DNA of 64,000 bases from Turneriella sp. (GTDB taxonomy: Bacteria; Spirochaetota; Leptospiria; Turneriellales; Turneriellaceae), in NCBI GenBank assembly GCA_019186965.1, contig JABARV010000002.1, forward strand, positions 124,001-188,000, written 5' to 3'. Of this stretch, positions 42,617 through 52,025 are shown in pieces. The notes under the pieces are model-generated. The model was not told the origin of the DNA and did no database searches. It saw nothing but the letters and a program-made list of their open reading frames with translations. How positions within the stretch are numbered: position 1 is the first letter of the stretch; every line of letters begins with the position of its first letter. The position numbers were made by a program, and so were the translations under genes.

Positions 42617-44941
42617 ATGAAACGTTACCTTTTGCAAAAACTCGTATCCCTTTTATTCGTTTGTGCGTGTTCGCGCACCAGTACAGAAGATTTACTCGCG
42701 GGTAAAAATTTATTGGCAGGTGCAACGCCAGTCGACCTACTTGCGCCAGCAAATTTTACGGTAGCAAAAGAAATGCCTACCTTAGTTTGGAGCGCACGTA
42801 CGGGAGTTGTTACATACCGTGTGCAGGTTTCTCCAGTAAACGATTTTTCGCAGCTACTGGTAAATAAACCCATTAAAAACACAAGCTACCAAATTGCTGC
42901 TAGTGATTTGATAGGTGCAACCGAACTCGACGCCCGCATTTATTACTGGCGCATTATTGTTGATCAAAGTGAAAAACTTACCAGCAACGTATTTGCTTTC
43001 CATAAACTTAGCAACCATACCCTCTATGTCAATGGCGCATCGACAAGTACGCTGCAGGTAGGGAACAAGTCTGCTCCGTTTAAAACGATATCATCCGCCA
43101 TTATCCAGGCAGACTTATTACGCAACGGAGATACTTCTGAGACATGGGACATCATGGTTGCTGCAGGTACCTACGCAGACGAACTTTCAATGCGTTCCGG
43201 TATTCGCGTGTTCGGCGGTTACAATGCCGCAGACTGGACACGAAATATTGTAACCAACCTAACCCAAATAAATGGCATCGGAGACAGGGTTGTAGCATTT
43301 TTAAATCTTGGCAACACGCACGCAACGACTACGGGATTCGACGGATTGACTCTTATAGGTGCAGCAAATTTTTCGATTGCCTATGCAGTTTTTGCATCCA
43401 ATTCAGGATATTTTATCACGAATAGTGTCGTCGATTCAGGGCCTGGCACTCCAGCAGGGATAGCGGCGGCGTATGGAGTAGCGCATTACGGCACAGGAAA
43501 TGCAACTATCGAGAATAACACAATCCATAGTTCTTGCCCTAACTATGGCTCTGGTGGTGGTGGCGTGGGGGTTTACGTACAAAATTCAACAAGCACAATC
43601 CGAAACAACACGATTAATTTCAAAAATATCGCTTGCATAGGAGGTGGTAGCCCTGGGGTTGTAGCAGTTTTCGTTGAGGGAGCATCTACGGTAGCTGTGG
43701 AAAACAATTTCTTTACGCGCACGAACGGTAGTCGTGTCGGCATGGCTTTGAAGGTTTACCATACATTGTCTGGAGCAAGTGTCACTTTCAAAAACAACAT
43801 AGTTGTGTATCCTGCAAGCCAAAACTCTTCAAGTTCAACTCTGTTATCAATCAACAATGGAAATGTGGAGGTTGTTGATAACACCTTCGACGTGGCCTTT
43901 CACACCAATGCACACAGTTCATTGCTGTCCCAAAGTTATAGCCAATTAACTGTGGCAAGAAACAAGTTTCATGCATATTCGACACTCAACCTAACAGCAT
44001 TGAGTACCAGCTATACGAGTCCAAATTTTTTAAATAATGAAATTCTTGTCGTGGCGCCTTTAGCAAAAGGCGTACGAGCTAGCAATTCATCGACACCTGT
44101 GGTTGTAAACAACACAATTTGCGCTGTTTCAACTTTAGATAGCGTAAGCCAGCAAGCACACAGTATATCGTTGGCGACAAGTGGGGCAAGTGTTGTAAAC
44201 AATATTTTATGCACCGGTGCACAGGGTACCACGACGCCGCGATTTGCATTCTTTGAAGAGTTCAGCTCGTCAAACCCAAAACCTCCGCTAAACAATGCGA
44301 TATGGGATTTTCTGGGCGCGACAGGCGCCAACACCTACCTTGATTATGGAACAGGAACGGCCTGTGGTTCCAATGCGACTTGCTACACAAATCTCACTTT
44401 TGAAGGTATATCTCCTTGGCAAGGAGGAGGCACTTCGTCGGGAAATATCCTTCTGCCACCTGGCGCATCGGGAAACCCTTTTGCAAATATTCCCAAAAGT
44501 TTTTCCATCACAACCGCCGCAGGCACAACGACAACCGTTGCCGTTTTTAGCGGAGCCGGTTTTGCAAACAACGATTATATCGAACTGGATGGTGACGGCG
44601 TTGCTCGGCAAATTACGTTGGGCGGCGGCACAACTACATTAACATTTACCCCGCCCCTTGCAGTTGCATCCACCATGGGAACCCCCATACGCAATTGGGG
44701 AAACAACAACACAAATTTGGCGATGAGCTTTATCTTGCAACAAAACGCGCTCCCTTCCGCCGACTGGCTCAATATACGCTATGGTGGTCGCAATACAGCA
44801 AATAGCGTTTGCGGCAATGGTGCTGAATCTTGTGGCAATGTCACCGTCGATCGCGCAAACGCCATCCGTACAGCGGTTGCTGGTGGCGCAGCAAACGCTG
44901 GGGCAGCAGGCTACTCGATAGGCGCTCAAGAGAGCGACTAA
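42617..44941 (+). CDS. Parallel beta-helix lipoprotein
   Basis: A 774-residue lipoprotein. Signal peptide and lipobox (LVSLLFVCAC) lead into SRTSTEDLLAGKN. An Ig/Fn3-like domain follows (about 45-125: PANFTVAKEMPTLVW, YRVQVSPVNDF), then a DUF1565-like opening (YVNGASTSTLQVGNKSAPFK, ISSAIIQADL) and a right-handed parallel beta-helix with many Asn/Ser/Thr rungs (IENNTIHSS, IRNNTINFKN). It is the intact relative of the split gene at 32981-35770. Likely surface-exposed; function unknown. A 99-base upstream gap should hold its promoter. Confidence 0.8.
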   Translation: MKRYLLQKLVSLLFVCACSRTSTEDLLAGKNLLAGATPVDLLAPANFTVAKEMPTLVWSARTGVVTYRVQVSPVNDFSQLLVNKPIKNTSYQIAASDLIGATELDARIYYWRIIVDQSEKLTSNVFAFHKLSNHTLYVNGASTSTLQVGNKSAPFKTISSAIIQADLLRNGDTSETWDIMVAAGTYADELSMRSGIRVFGGYNAADWTRNIVTNLTQINGIGDRVVAFLNLGNTHATTTGFDGLTLIGAANFSIAYAVFASNSGYFITNSVVDSGPGTPAGIAAAYGVAHYGTGNATIENNTIHSSCPNYGSGGGGVGVYVQNSTSTIRNNTINFKNIACIGGGSPGVVAVFVEGASTVAVENNFFTRTNGSRVGMALKVYHTLSGASVTFKNNIVVYPASQNSSSSTLLSINNGNVEVVDNTFDVAFHTNAHSSLLSQSYSQLTVARNKFHAYSTLNLTALSTSYTSPNFLNNEILVVAPLAKGVRASNSSTPVVVNNTICAVSTLDSVSQQAHSISLATSGASVVNNILCTGAQGTTTPRFAFFEEFSSSNPKPPLNNAIWDFLGATGANTYLDYGTGTACGSNATCYTNLTFEGISPWQGGGTSSGNILLPPGASGNPFANIPKSFSITTAAGTTTTVAVFSGAGFANNDYIELDGDGVARQITLGGGTTTLTFTPPLAVASTMGTPIRNWGNNNTNLAMSFILQQNALPSADWLNIRYGGRNTANSVCGNGAESCGNVTVDRANAIRTAVAGGAANAGAAGYSIGAQESD

Positions 44942-44955
44942 CAGGGTGTTGAAAA
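44939..44955 (+). repeat. IS-end-like repeat, copy 2
   Basis: TAACAGGGTGTTGAAAA, 16 of 17 bases identical to 15085-15101 and likewise beginning at a stop codon. No transposase gene is next to it. Probably an insertion-sequence end relic. Confidence 0.45.
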
Positions 44956-45001
44956 AATCTCGTGCGTGTGCTTGGTAGGTAGATTCAACGTTCTATAACG
45001 C

Positions 45002-45601
45002 TCAATTTTTCAAAAAATTTTTGAGCATCACTTTACCGCCCTCGGTTGCAAACGATTCGGGATGGAACTGTATCCCTTCGATGGGAAGGTTTTTATGGCG
45101 CAACCCCATAATCTCGCGTGAAGCGTCGGCGGTGCGTGCAGTGATAACAAGCGAAAGGGGGAGCGTTGCTTCTTCGGCGACAAGGCTATGGTAGCGCATC
45201 ACTTCGACACCTTGCGGTAACCCAGAAAAAATACCGCATGCGTCGTGCTCAATCGGCGACGTTTTGCCGTGCATTGGCTGGTGTGCTTTAATTACCTTGC
45301 CACCAAAGACATGCGCCATGCCTTGCATCCCCAAGCAAACACCCAAAATCTTTTGTGTTGGCGCAGGGGTTTGCAAAATTTGTGCGCACACACCAAAATA
45401 TTTTGGATCGGCTGGATGGCCAGGTCCTGGAGAAATAATAATTCGATCAAATGTGTGCGTATGTAAATCGCTGTACGGTTTTTCGTCGTTGCGTACAACG
45501 CTTATAGAAAAATCTATTCCAAGCTCTTCCAATACCTCACCCGTATATTGGTAAAGGTTGTATGTAAACGAATCGTAATTATCGACGATGAGCACTTTCA
45601 T
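45002..45601 (-). CDS. trpG: Anthranilate synthase component II / glutamine amidotransferase
   Basis: A 199-residue class I amidotransferase that supplies ammonia to the TrpE partner. The catalytic triad is Cys89 (GVCLGMQG), His179 and Glu181 (IQFHPESF). The opening VLIVDNYDSFTYNL is typical of TrpG/PabA; one such subunit can serve both pathways. The ATG overlaps the stop of the upstream component I gene (ATGA), so the two subunits are made together. trpG is chosen because component I looks like TrpE. Confidence 0.9.
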   Translation of the reverse strand: MKVLIVDNYDSFTYNLYQYTGEVLEELGIDFSISVVRNDEKPYSDLHTHTFDRIIISPGPGHPADPKYFGVCAQILQTPAPTQKILGVCLGMQGMAHVFGGKVIKAHQPMHGKTSPIEHDACGIFSGLPQGVEVMRYHSLVAEEATLPLSLVITARTADASREIMGLRHKNLPIEGIQFHPESFATEGGKVMLKNFLKN

Positions 45602-46968
45602 AAAAACTCCGCGAGCGCTTTTTTTGAGGCAGCCAGTTTATTTTGGATTTCTTGGTACTCGCCTTCCGCTGTCGAATCGTAAACAACCCCCCCTGAAGCA
45701 CGTACAAAAGCTTTGCCGTCGACGCCAAAAATCGTGCGTATAGGGATGGCAAACGTCGAATCTCCGTTAAAACCAAAATGGCCAATTGCGCCTCCGTAAG
45801 GACCGCGTGGTTCTTTTTCAATTCGCTCTATAATTTTCATCGATTCAATTTTTGGCGCCCCCGAGAGTGTGCCTGCTGGAAAAGAAGACGCAAGTGCGGT
45901 AAACATATCTTCGTTGCGGGCAAGCAGCCCCACAACTTCGCTTGAGATATGTTGTACGTGTGAAAATTTTTTGATGTCAAAAATACGACGCACTTTCACA
46001 GAACCAAACCGAGCCACACGGCCTAAATCGTTACGGTGTAAATCGACAAGCATGTTGTGTTCGGCAATTTCTTTGGGATTAGAAAGAAGCGTACGCGCAA
46101 GTTCGCGGTCTTCTTCAACCGTTGTACCGCGTTTTGCTGTTCCCGCCAGCGGAAAAGACTCCATTTCGCCTTGGCGTTGGCGGTACAAAAGTTCGGGGCT
46201 TGCGCCGATTAAATGGCGAGTTTTTTTTCCATCAAAAAATTTCATAAAGAACATGTGCGGTGATGGATTTATTTTTCGTAGGCTTGCATAAATTTGTAAC
46301 CAGTCCCCTTCAACTTTATACGCTTCGCTCAAACCAATTTGCACTTGAAAAGTGTTTCCTGCAAGGATTTCTTTTTTCGCTTCTTCGACCATCTGCGCGT
46401 GTTCTTCACGGCTTTTGGATTGCCCCAAGGGGGTTGCCCGTGTAGAAATCTTTGGACGTGCGTCTTTAATAGATGCTTCTAAAAGAGGGCGCCTGTCTTC
46501 TAAAAAATAAAAGTACGTTGTTTCTCCCGTCATTTTGTCGTAAATGAGTCCATCGGTATAAAGTCCCATGTGAAACGAAGGGAAATCATTGTGCGGCACA
46601 AGGTTTAAAGAGGGCTCAAAAAAATTCGCTGCGTCGTATCCCAAGTAGCCCACAAGCCCGCCTGCATAATGCCGCGTGAGGATGCCTTGCTGCAAAATTT
46701 TACGCAAGTAGAAGTAGGGATTTAAAGTATCGACACGTTCTGTTTTGTCTTTCGCGTGGATGGACAACCCACCTTTTTCAGCAATAAAGTCGAAATCGGG
46801 CGAAAAACCGATAACCGAATACCGCGAATCGTAGCTTTCTTCTCCCAAAGATTCGAGCAAAAAACAGTTAGCAAAATTTGCTTCGAGGCGCCCAAAGAGC
46901 GTAAAAAAATCCAAGGGTGTTTTGAAAAAATGGTAGTGTGGTTTTGCCGGTAAATGCGGAATTTGCAT
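45598..46968 (-). CDS. trpE: Anthranilate synthase component I (TrpE; PabB possible)
   Basis: A 456-residue chorismate-binding enzyme. C-terminal motifs: FPLAGTAKRG, DLHRNDLGRV, HISSEVVG, GTLSGAPKIE, GPYGGAIGHFG. In FPLAGT the residue before Gly is Ala, as in anthranilate synthases; PabB enzymes usually have Lys there. The N-terminal LLESLGEE and SRYSVIGFSP recall the Trp-feedback and core regions of TrpE. ATG 46968 is preferred; an upstream GTG (47046) would add 26 unconserved-looking residues. Coupled to trpG downstream. The other trp genes except trpB2 are not nearby. Confidence 0.87.
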   Translation of the reverse strand: MQIPHLPAKPHYHFFKTPLDFFTLFGRLEANFANCFLLESLGEESYDSRYSVIGFSPDFDFIAEKGGLSIHAKDKTERVDTLNPYFYLRKILQQGILTRHYAGGLVGYLGYDAANFFEPSLNLVPHNDFPSFHMGLYTDGLIYDKMTGETTYFYFLEDRRPLLEASIKDARPKISTRATPLGQSKSREEHAQMVEEAKKEILAGNTFQVQIGLSEAYKVEGDWLQIYASLRKINPSPHMFFMKFFDGKKTRHLIGASPELLYRQRQGEMESFPLAGTAKRGTTVEEDRELARTLLSNPKEIAEHNMLVDLHRNDLGRVARFGSVKVRRIFDIKKFSHVQHISSEVVGLLARNEDMFTALASSFPAGTLSGAPKIESMKIIERIEKEPRGPYGGAIGHFGFNGDSTFAIPIRTIFGVDGKAFVRASGGVVYDSTAEGEYQEIQNKLAASKKALAEFL

Positions 46969-47094
46969 TTTAGGCAGGATTACGTACTGCGACAGGCGGA
47001 AAACCTGAAACTTATTTAAGAGCGAAGTGGATAAAAATCCACACACCAGTCCTAATGTTTAGATTTACACCGTTTTTTGCCGATATTAAAACGG

Positions 47095-48234
47095 ATGCCG
47101 CGTGAAAACGAGGAACAATACTATCTTTCATTAGGCGCGGGAGAAAACCAACTTCCACTTATCCGTGCAGCGCGTGCTCACGGTTTAAAGGTAATAGCGG
47201 TCGACCAGAATATTTCGTCGCCCGGGTTTAAAGAAAGCGATCTCCGGATACAAGAGTCCATTTTAAACTATAGAAAAATTTATTACAAAATTGTGGGGGT
47301 GGTAGACCAAACGCAAATTATCGGCGGTTATGCTGCTACCTACGGAGCAGCGCTCCAAAGCTTTGCGTTCCTTTGTGAACGCCTGCGGCTAATTGGGTTA
47401 AGTAGAACTCTCATTGAAACCGTTCAAGATAAATTACAGGTGCGTAAACTTGTTGCGTCGATTGAGCATAATTCATTTGCACAACCCCTCTTTTTAGAAA
47501 TCACGCAAAGCATCCGCCGTGAAGAAGTTGAACAATTGGGATTTCCACTTATCGCCAAAATTCGTCGTGGCGCTTCAAAACGGCACGTCTATAAACTCGA
47601 TAACTGGGGAGAGGTTCGTAATTTTCTCAGTAGGCGAAATCTTGCGGAGCTTGGCATTCGTGGGAGCGATTTCATTTTAGAACAATTTATTGAGGGCGAC
47701 GAAATTATCGTTACGGGTTTTGCACAAAATTTCAACTTCCATTTAATTTCAATACACGATCGCATTGCAAGCAAAAATCCGCCCTTCATTGATTTAGAAC
47801 ACAAATTCCCGTCTAAGTATAAAAATTTAGCGCAAAACATCCGCGAGGTGCACAACCAAGTTTGCGTAAAATTGCAACTTGCAGATACCCCCGTCGTAAG
47901 CGAGTGGAAAGTCGTCGCTGGCCGTTTATACCTTGTTGAGTTTTCTGCACAAATACCCGGAGAACACGTTGCGGATTTTCTTATCCCTAAAGGACTTAAG
48001 TACGACTATTTCCAAAATCTTGTTCGCTTAACCATTGGCGAAAAAGTAGAAGCTCCCATCGAAAAAAATCCACAGCAAATCACTATCAAATTTTGGCCGC
48101 AGAACCCTGGTTCAAGCCAATGGCAAGAAGCTATTCAACGCGCAGCATTTGCACGTATCTTAAATGATAACAGTCCAAAAAAAATCAGCTCCAATTTAGA
48201 CCGTTATGCCGTTGCTGGTTTTATAGGCTCGTAA
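47095..48234 (+). CDS. ATP-grasp family protein
   Basis: A 379-residue enzyme resembling the carbamoyl-phosphate-synthase/PurK branch of ATP-grasp ligases. It starts with a Rossmann-like pre-ATP domain (LSLGAGENQLPLIRAAR, then LKVIAVDQN), followed by TVQDKLQVRKLV, the ATP-binding FPLIAKIRRGASKRHVYKL and FILEQFIEGDEIIVTG, and a metal-binding region (YLVEFSAQIPGEHVADFL). The acid and amine substrates cannot be deduced. ATG 47095 is preferred over an in-frame TTG at 47077. It is divergent from trpE and convergent with pdxH. Confidence 0.8.
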   Translation: MPRENEEQYYLSLGAGENQLPLIRAARAHGLKVIAVDQNISSPGFKESDLRIQESILNYRKIYYKIVGVVDQTQIIGGYAATYGAALQSFAFLCERLRLIGLSRTLIETVQDKLQVRKLVASIEHNSFAQPLFLEITQSIRREEVEQLGFPLIAKIRRGASKRHVYKLDNWGEVRNFLSRRNLAELGIRGSDFILEQFIEGDEIIVTGFAQNFNFHLISIHDRIASKNPPFIDLEHKFPSKYKNLAQNIREVHNQVCVKLQLADTPVVSEWKVVAGRLYLVEFSAQIPGEHVADFLIPKGLKYDYFQNLVRLTIGEKVEAPIEKNPQQITIKFWPQNPGSSQWQEAIQRAAFARILNDNSPKKISSNLDRYAVAGFIGS

Positions 48235-48247
48235 CCTTTAGGTTGTT

Positions 48248-48874
48248 TTACGGTTGTAACCAAGTACGGCTATACTCACCGTTTTTTTCGCGTGCATAGA
48301 AAAGGCGTTGGTGTAACCGGTTTGGTTGTCCCTGCCAAAACTCAATGCGCTCTAACGCAATCCTGTAGCCTTGCCACTTTGGTGGCCTTGGGACTGGCAA
48401 TAATTCTAACACACGCTTCGCATTTTCAAAATCCGTATGGAGTTTTTGGTACGATTCGACAGGCCTACTTTGCGCTGAAATATACGAGGCAACACGCGAG
48501 TCGTGCGGACGGCTTGCAAAATATTCCTCTGCATCGTCAATAGAAAGCAAAGTTACCGCCCCTTCAAACCGTAGCTGCCGATGGAGTTTTGGCCAAAAGA
48601 AGACTCCAGCCGCAATGTGGGTTGCGTTTAGTTGTTCGCCCTTTATGCTATCCCCGTTTGTGTAAAAAGTAATTCCATCTGCAGATAAATCTTTTGCAAG
48701 CACCATACGCACCGAAACACGGTCGGATGTATGTGTCGCAAGGGCGAACGCCGTCGCATCGTCTTCAGTTTTCATAGCCTCACTTAACCAAATTTCAAAA
48801 GCCCGAAAAGGCTCACGCGGTAACGACGCAATATCGTCGCCCGTATACTCCATGCGCACACTATGTAAATCCAT
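48248..48874 (-). CDS. pdxH: Pyridoxamine 5'-phosphate oxidase
   Basis: A 208-residue FMN enzyme that makes pyridoxal phosphate from PNP or PMP. Matching regions: SVRMVLAKDLSADGITFYTN, FFWPKLHRQLRFEGAV, SRPHDSRVASYISAQS, and the C-terminal EFWQGQPNRLHQRLFY, whose R-L-H is part of the substrate site. Normal length. The gene ends 14 bases from the convergent ATP-grasp gene and is divergent from tetR, 52 bases away. Confidence 0.95.
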   Translation of the reverse strand: MDLHSVRMEYTGDDIASLPREPFRAFEIWLSEAMKTEDDATAFALATHTSDRVSVRMVLAKDLSADGITFYTNGDSIKGEQLNATHIAAGVFFWPKLHRQLRFEGAVTLLSIDDAEEYFASRPHDSRVASYISAQSRPVESYQKLHTDFENAKRVLELLPVPRPPKWQGYRIALERIEFWQGQPNRLHQRLFYAREKNGEYSRTWLQP

Positions 48875-48926
48875 AGAGAAGACTTGGTTTTTGTGTACAA
48901 GCTGTCTTCCAAAAAAATATTTGCTA

Positions 48927-49544
48927 ATGCCAAACGAGACTCATCCTCAGAAAGGGAAGACGCCTCTTGGTAAGCGTGACCAAACAAAATTGCAAAACCG
49001 TTTGCAAATTCTCGATTCTGCAAAAACACTGTTTGCCGAAAAAGGATTTGAAGGCACCAATGTTCGGGATATAATTAACGAAAGCGGTCTTTCGCCTGGA
49101 ACTTTTTACAACTACTTCCAAAGTAAAGAAGAAATTTTTGAAGTACTTACCACCGACATCATCAACGAAGTACGCGCTGAAATTCGACGCTCGACTAAAG
49201 ATGTCAAAATGGACGAAAAAGAAATTCGTACGGCTTTACAAAAGTTTTTTCAAGTTTTTATTGGCGACACAAGGCTAATGAAGTTTCTTTCGCGCAACCA
49301 ATCGTATCTACGCGAATTGCGTAGTAGCGGCCGTTTTGACGCAATTTTGGTCGATTTAGAAGAAGCTTTAGAAAATGGAATAAAAAACGGTATGCTTCCA
49401 CAACTTCCCGTAAAAATTGTCGCAATCGCCGTTTTTGGTGCCGTGTTTGAAATTATTGCGACAATGGTAGTTACACCTAATTTTGCAGTTGGTAAAGCTA
49501 TCGATACACTCTCGCAACTTTTGTTCGTAAACACTGGAAAATAG
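48927..49544 (+). CDS. TetR family transcriptional regulator
   Basis: A 205-residue repressor. The helix-turn-helix is at about 20-65: QILDSAKTLFAEKGFEGTNV, RDIINESGLSPGTFYNYF, with the usual YYYF-like FYNYFQSKEE end. The C-terminal ligand domain is not classifiable. ATG 48927 is preferred because the sequence before it overlaps the divergent pdxH start region and is not TetR-like. Its target is unknown; candidates are the convergent tolC-lysE unit, pdxH, or the palindrome upstream of the thiolase gene. Confidence 0.9.
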   Translation: MPNETHPQKGKTPLGKRDQTKLQNRLQILDSAKTLFAEKGFEGTNVRDIINESGLSPGTFYNYFQSKEEIFEVLTTDIINEVRAEIRRSTKDVKMDEKEIRTALQKFFQVFIGDTRLMKFLSRNQSYLRELRSSGRFDAILVDLEEALENGIKNGMLPQLPVKIVAIAVFGAVFEIIATMVVTPNFAVGKAIDTLSQLLFVNTGK

Positions 49545-49546
49545 CG

Positions 49547-50872
49547 TTATTTTTTGGGGACAGGGAATAAATATCCCAACGACACAAAATAGCGTAGCCG
49601 TGAAATTTTCTCTTGGTACTCTGCGTTAGAAAACGAATACCGTGCTGTCTGCAAGTCCTGTAGCGCTTGAATAACATCAAGAATAGTTGCAATGGAAGTA
49701 CGTAAGTCACTCAACTGCGCGTAGTAGTTTTTTTCTGCTGCAGAAGCCGATTTTGCATAAGCTTCTCTCTCTGCAGTTGTTTTTACGTACGCATCACGTG
49801 CATCTTCAATTTCGGTAAGGGCGCGGCGCTCGGCTAACTTTAGCTGTAATTCCGCTTGCCGTAAATTTGAAGCGGCAATGTTTTGCGACTCCAAAACTTG
49901 GCCGCCTTGGAACAAAGGTAACTCCGCGACAACCCCACCGAAATAACCACTGGGCTGGCTTGCGTCTAAAGAAGGACGAAAAGAACCGTCGAGGTAAACG
50001 TTAGGCAAATGCCCGCCAAACGCAGCAGTAGCTTCATTTTTTCGGATATCGACAAGCGTTTTTCCCAGTGCAATATCAGCGCGAAGGGATAAATCAGGCT
50101 TTTCGTCTCCCGATAAATTCTGCGTAAAATTCAGTACATCTGTATTGACGGTAAAGTCTCCAACTATTCCCGTTAAAAAAGCAAGGTAGCGCCGTTGTTG
50201 CGCTTCTCTTTGTTGGATTAAGAGTAAATCCGCCTCTTTTTGCCGAAGAAGGGCTTCTGCTTTAAGTGCGTCGGCGCGTTTATTGCGCCCAATACTTACA
50301 CGGCGACGAATTTCTGCAAGGTTTGACTTAGAGAGCTTAACGACTTCAGAGGTTTGCTCTACAATATCTTGGCTAAGTTTAAGTTGCAGTGCAGCGTCGG
50401 CGATATTGAGAAGGTGTGCCGCCATTTGCGCACGCAAATTTTGTTCCTCGGAAACCCTCGTTAGCCTTGCCCCGACAATGCCCGTGTATTCGTTAAGCCC
50501 TGTCATAATGTTATGCCGTGCAGAAAAACGAACACCGGGGACAACGAAGCCGGGTGCAATTGGGGCGTATTGCGACGCAATCACTGAAACTCGAGGCAAC
50601 CACGCACCAAAACTTTTTCGTACCTGCGCATCTGCCGCGGTTGTTTTTTCAGCGGCAATGGCTAATTGTTCAGTACGGTCGAGCGAGAGAACAAACAATT
50701 CTTCAATAGTAAAATTTTTTGACGCTATATCGATATCGAATAATTTTTTTTTAATTGTGGAGCTTTTGAGCATAGCCTCGTATGCAGATTCAATTTTGTT
50801 ATCGTTTAACGTTACAGGAGCGCTACTACAAACCCAAAAAACAGGGATACAAAAAAGAACAGCTCGCTTCAT
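49547..50872 (-). CDS. TolC family outer-membrane protein
   Basis: A 441-residue outer-membrane efflux channel protein. It has a signal sequence (RAVLFCIPVFWVCSS) that may be a lipobox, then the two TolC repeats of long helices and strand pairs: FTIEELFVLSLDRTEQLAIA, YTGIVGARLTRVSEEQ, ALQLKLSQDIVEQTSEVV, and in the second half NEATAAFGGHLPNVYLDG and ERRALTEIEDARDAYV. No inner-membrane pump or adaptor is adjacent. Its ATG region overlaps the stop of the LysE-type gene by four bases, so the two are coupled. Confidence 0.88.
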   Translation of the reverse strand: MKRAVLFCIPVFWVCSSAPVTLNDNKIESAYEAMLKSSTIKKKLFDIDIASKNFTIEELFVLSLDRTEQLAIAAEKTTAADAQVRKSFGAWLPRVSVIASQYAPIAPGFVVPGVRFSARHNIMTGLNEYTGIVGARLTRVSEEQNLRAQMAAHLLNIADAALQLKLSQDIVEQTSEVVKLSKSNLAEIRRRVSIGRNKRADALKAEALLRQKEADLLLIQQREAQQRRYLAFLTGIVGDFTVNTDVLNFTQNLSGDEKPDLSLRADIALGKTLVDIRKNEATAAFGGHLPNVYLDGSFRPSLDASQPSGYFGGVVAELPLFQGGQVLESQNIAASNLRQAELQLKLAERRALTEIEDARDAYVKTTAEREAYAKSASAAEKNYYAQLSDLRTSIATILDVIQALQDLQTARYSFSNAEYQEKISRLRYFVSLGYLFPVPKK

Positions 50873-51492
50873 TTATTCACCTGCACCAACATATAAATTC
50901 CAAGGCCAATCAGCAACAATGCTGCGCCGCGGATTGCGTAGTACCCAATAATTGCACCTATTTTCGCTCGGTATTTTTTAAAAATTTCTAAAAGAAGAAG
51001 AAACCAACAGACAATCCCAAACCCCGCTGCAATGGGAAAGAGCACCATATCGATAAGCGAGATCTTCTCAAACCAGGAAAAAATCATCGAGGTTGCGCTC
51101 CCCCACGTAAGAAAAAGCGTTGGGTTAAGGAGAGAAATCATAAACCCGATAACGAATCCTCCTTCTTTTTGATTTTTTACATCTGGCGGAGCACCGTCGT
51201 CTACAATTGCAATTTTTTGGAATAGAAAAAAAATGCCCAAAAAAAGTAAAAAAACCGCGCTTATGTAACGGATATATTTTGTAAGGTATGGGTACATTGC
51301 AATAATTTGTATATACCCAAACGTCGCAAGTGCGCAATACAACATTTCTGCAATAGAAGCCCCAAACACAATACGCATTGCGGATGCAAAACTACCGCGG
51401 AGGCTTGAACGAAAAACTAAAAGCGCAATTGGGCCTGTTACAGGCATCGAACCCAAAAAACCGCTTGCAAAACCTAAAACAGTACCTAACAA
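50869..51492 (-). CDS. LysE family transporter
   Basis: A 207-residue inner-membrane protein with six hydrophobic segments. The N-terminal FASGFLGSMPVTGPIALLVF corresponds to the LysE/RhtB opening (G-x-x-P-G-P), here with PVTGP, and the fourth span contains FMISLLNPTLFLTWG, matching the N-P motif of the family. Exported substrate unknown; amino acids are typical. It is translationally coupled to the TolC-type gene downstream, an unusual pair that may be functional or only positional. Confidence 0.85.
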   Translation of the reverse strand: MLGTVLGFASGFLGSMPVTGPIALLVFRSSLRGSFASAMRIVFGASIAEMLYCALATFGYIQIIAMYPYLTKYIRYISAVFLLFLGIFFLFQKIAIVDDGAPPDVKNQKEGGFVIGFMISLLNPTLFLTWGSATSMIFSWFEKISLIDMVLFPIAAGFGIVCWFLLLLEIFKKYRAKIGAIIGYYAIRGAALLLIGLGIYMLVQVNK

Positions 51493-51506
51493 TGCTAATT
51501 TCGTCC

Positions 51507-52007
51507 TTAGCGCAACACACGTTCGGACACTTGCGCTCCATTTAATTTTCCAAAAATATCTACATATAAAACAGTGGGTTTTACTAAACCCTCTTTTGCA
51601 AAAACATAAATGTGTGTAAGTATACTTTCTTTGCCGTTAATGCTAAGGTACGGTGTGAATTGGCATTTCGCGCCTTTCTCAAAATGCAGGCGGATAAGGC
51701 GCTCTGGAAACGCACGTAGTCTAATAAAATAGTTTTTACCGTTGCGTTCTTGCGAAGAAATTCCATAAGCAAGACTCTCAAAACGCCCAATGGGTTCGTA
51801 TGCATGCGGTCCAATTTCTAAATTACGCCAATAACCAAAAATGGGATTTCTCCCTTTGGGCTCGCATGTTTTTTTGTCAAAGCGTAGGGCGTAGTGTACC
51901 TCGTTTTTATTTTTATTGCGTTGGATGAAAAAAAAATCTTTTTGCCCTTCTGCTTGTAAGCTAAATACAATTCCCGCAGCAGCAAATAAGGAAAAAACGG
52001 CTTTCAT
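51507..52007 (-). CDS. DUF4833 domain protein
   Basis: A 166-residue exported protein with a signal peptide (KAVFSLFAAAGIVFSLQA). The mature part has the DUF4833 pattern: FFFIQRNKNKNEVHYAL, then PIFGYWRNLEIGPHAYEP, ESLAYGISSQE, and a C-terminal HIYVFA strand. The family is common in spirochaetes and bacteroidetes and has no known function. It lies 14 bases upstream of the LysE gene and 18 downstream of the acidic coiled-coil gene, all on one strand. Confidence 0.8.
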   Translation of the reverse strand: MKAVFSLFAAAGIVFSLQAEGQKDFFFIQRNKNKNEVHYALRFDKKTCEPKGRNPIFGYWRNLEIGPHAYEPIGRFESLAYGISSQERNGKNYFIRLRAFPERLIRLHFEKGAKCQFTPYLSINGKESILTHIYVFAKEGLVKPTVLYVDIFGKLNGAQVSERVLR

Positions 52008-52025
52008 TAAAGCCTGTTTTACTAA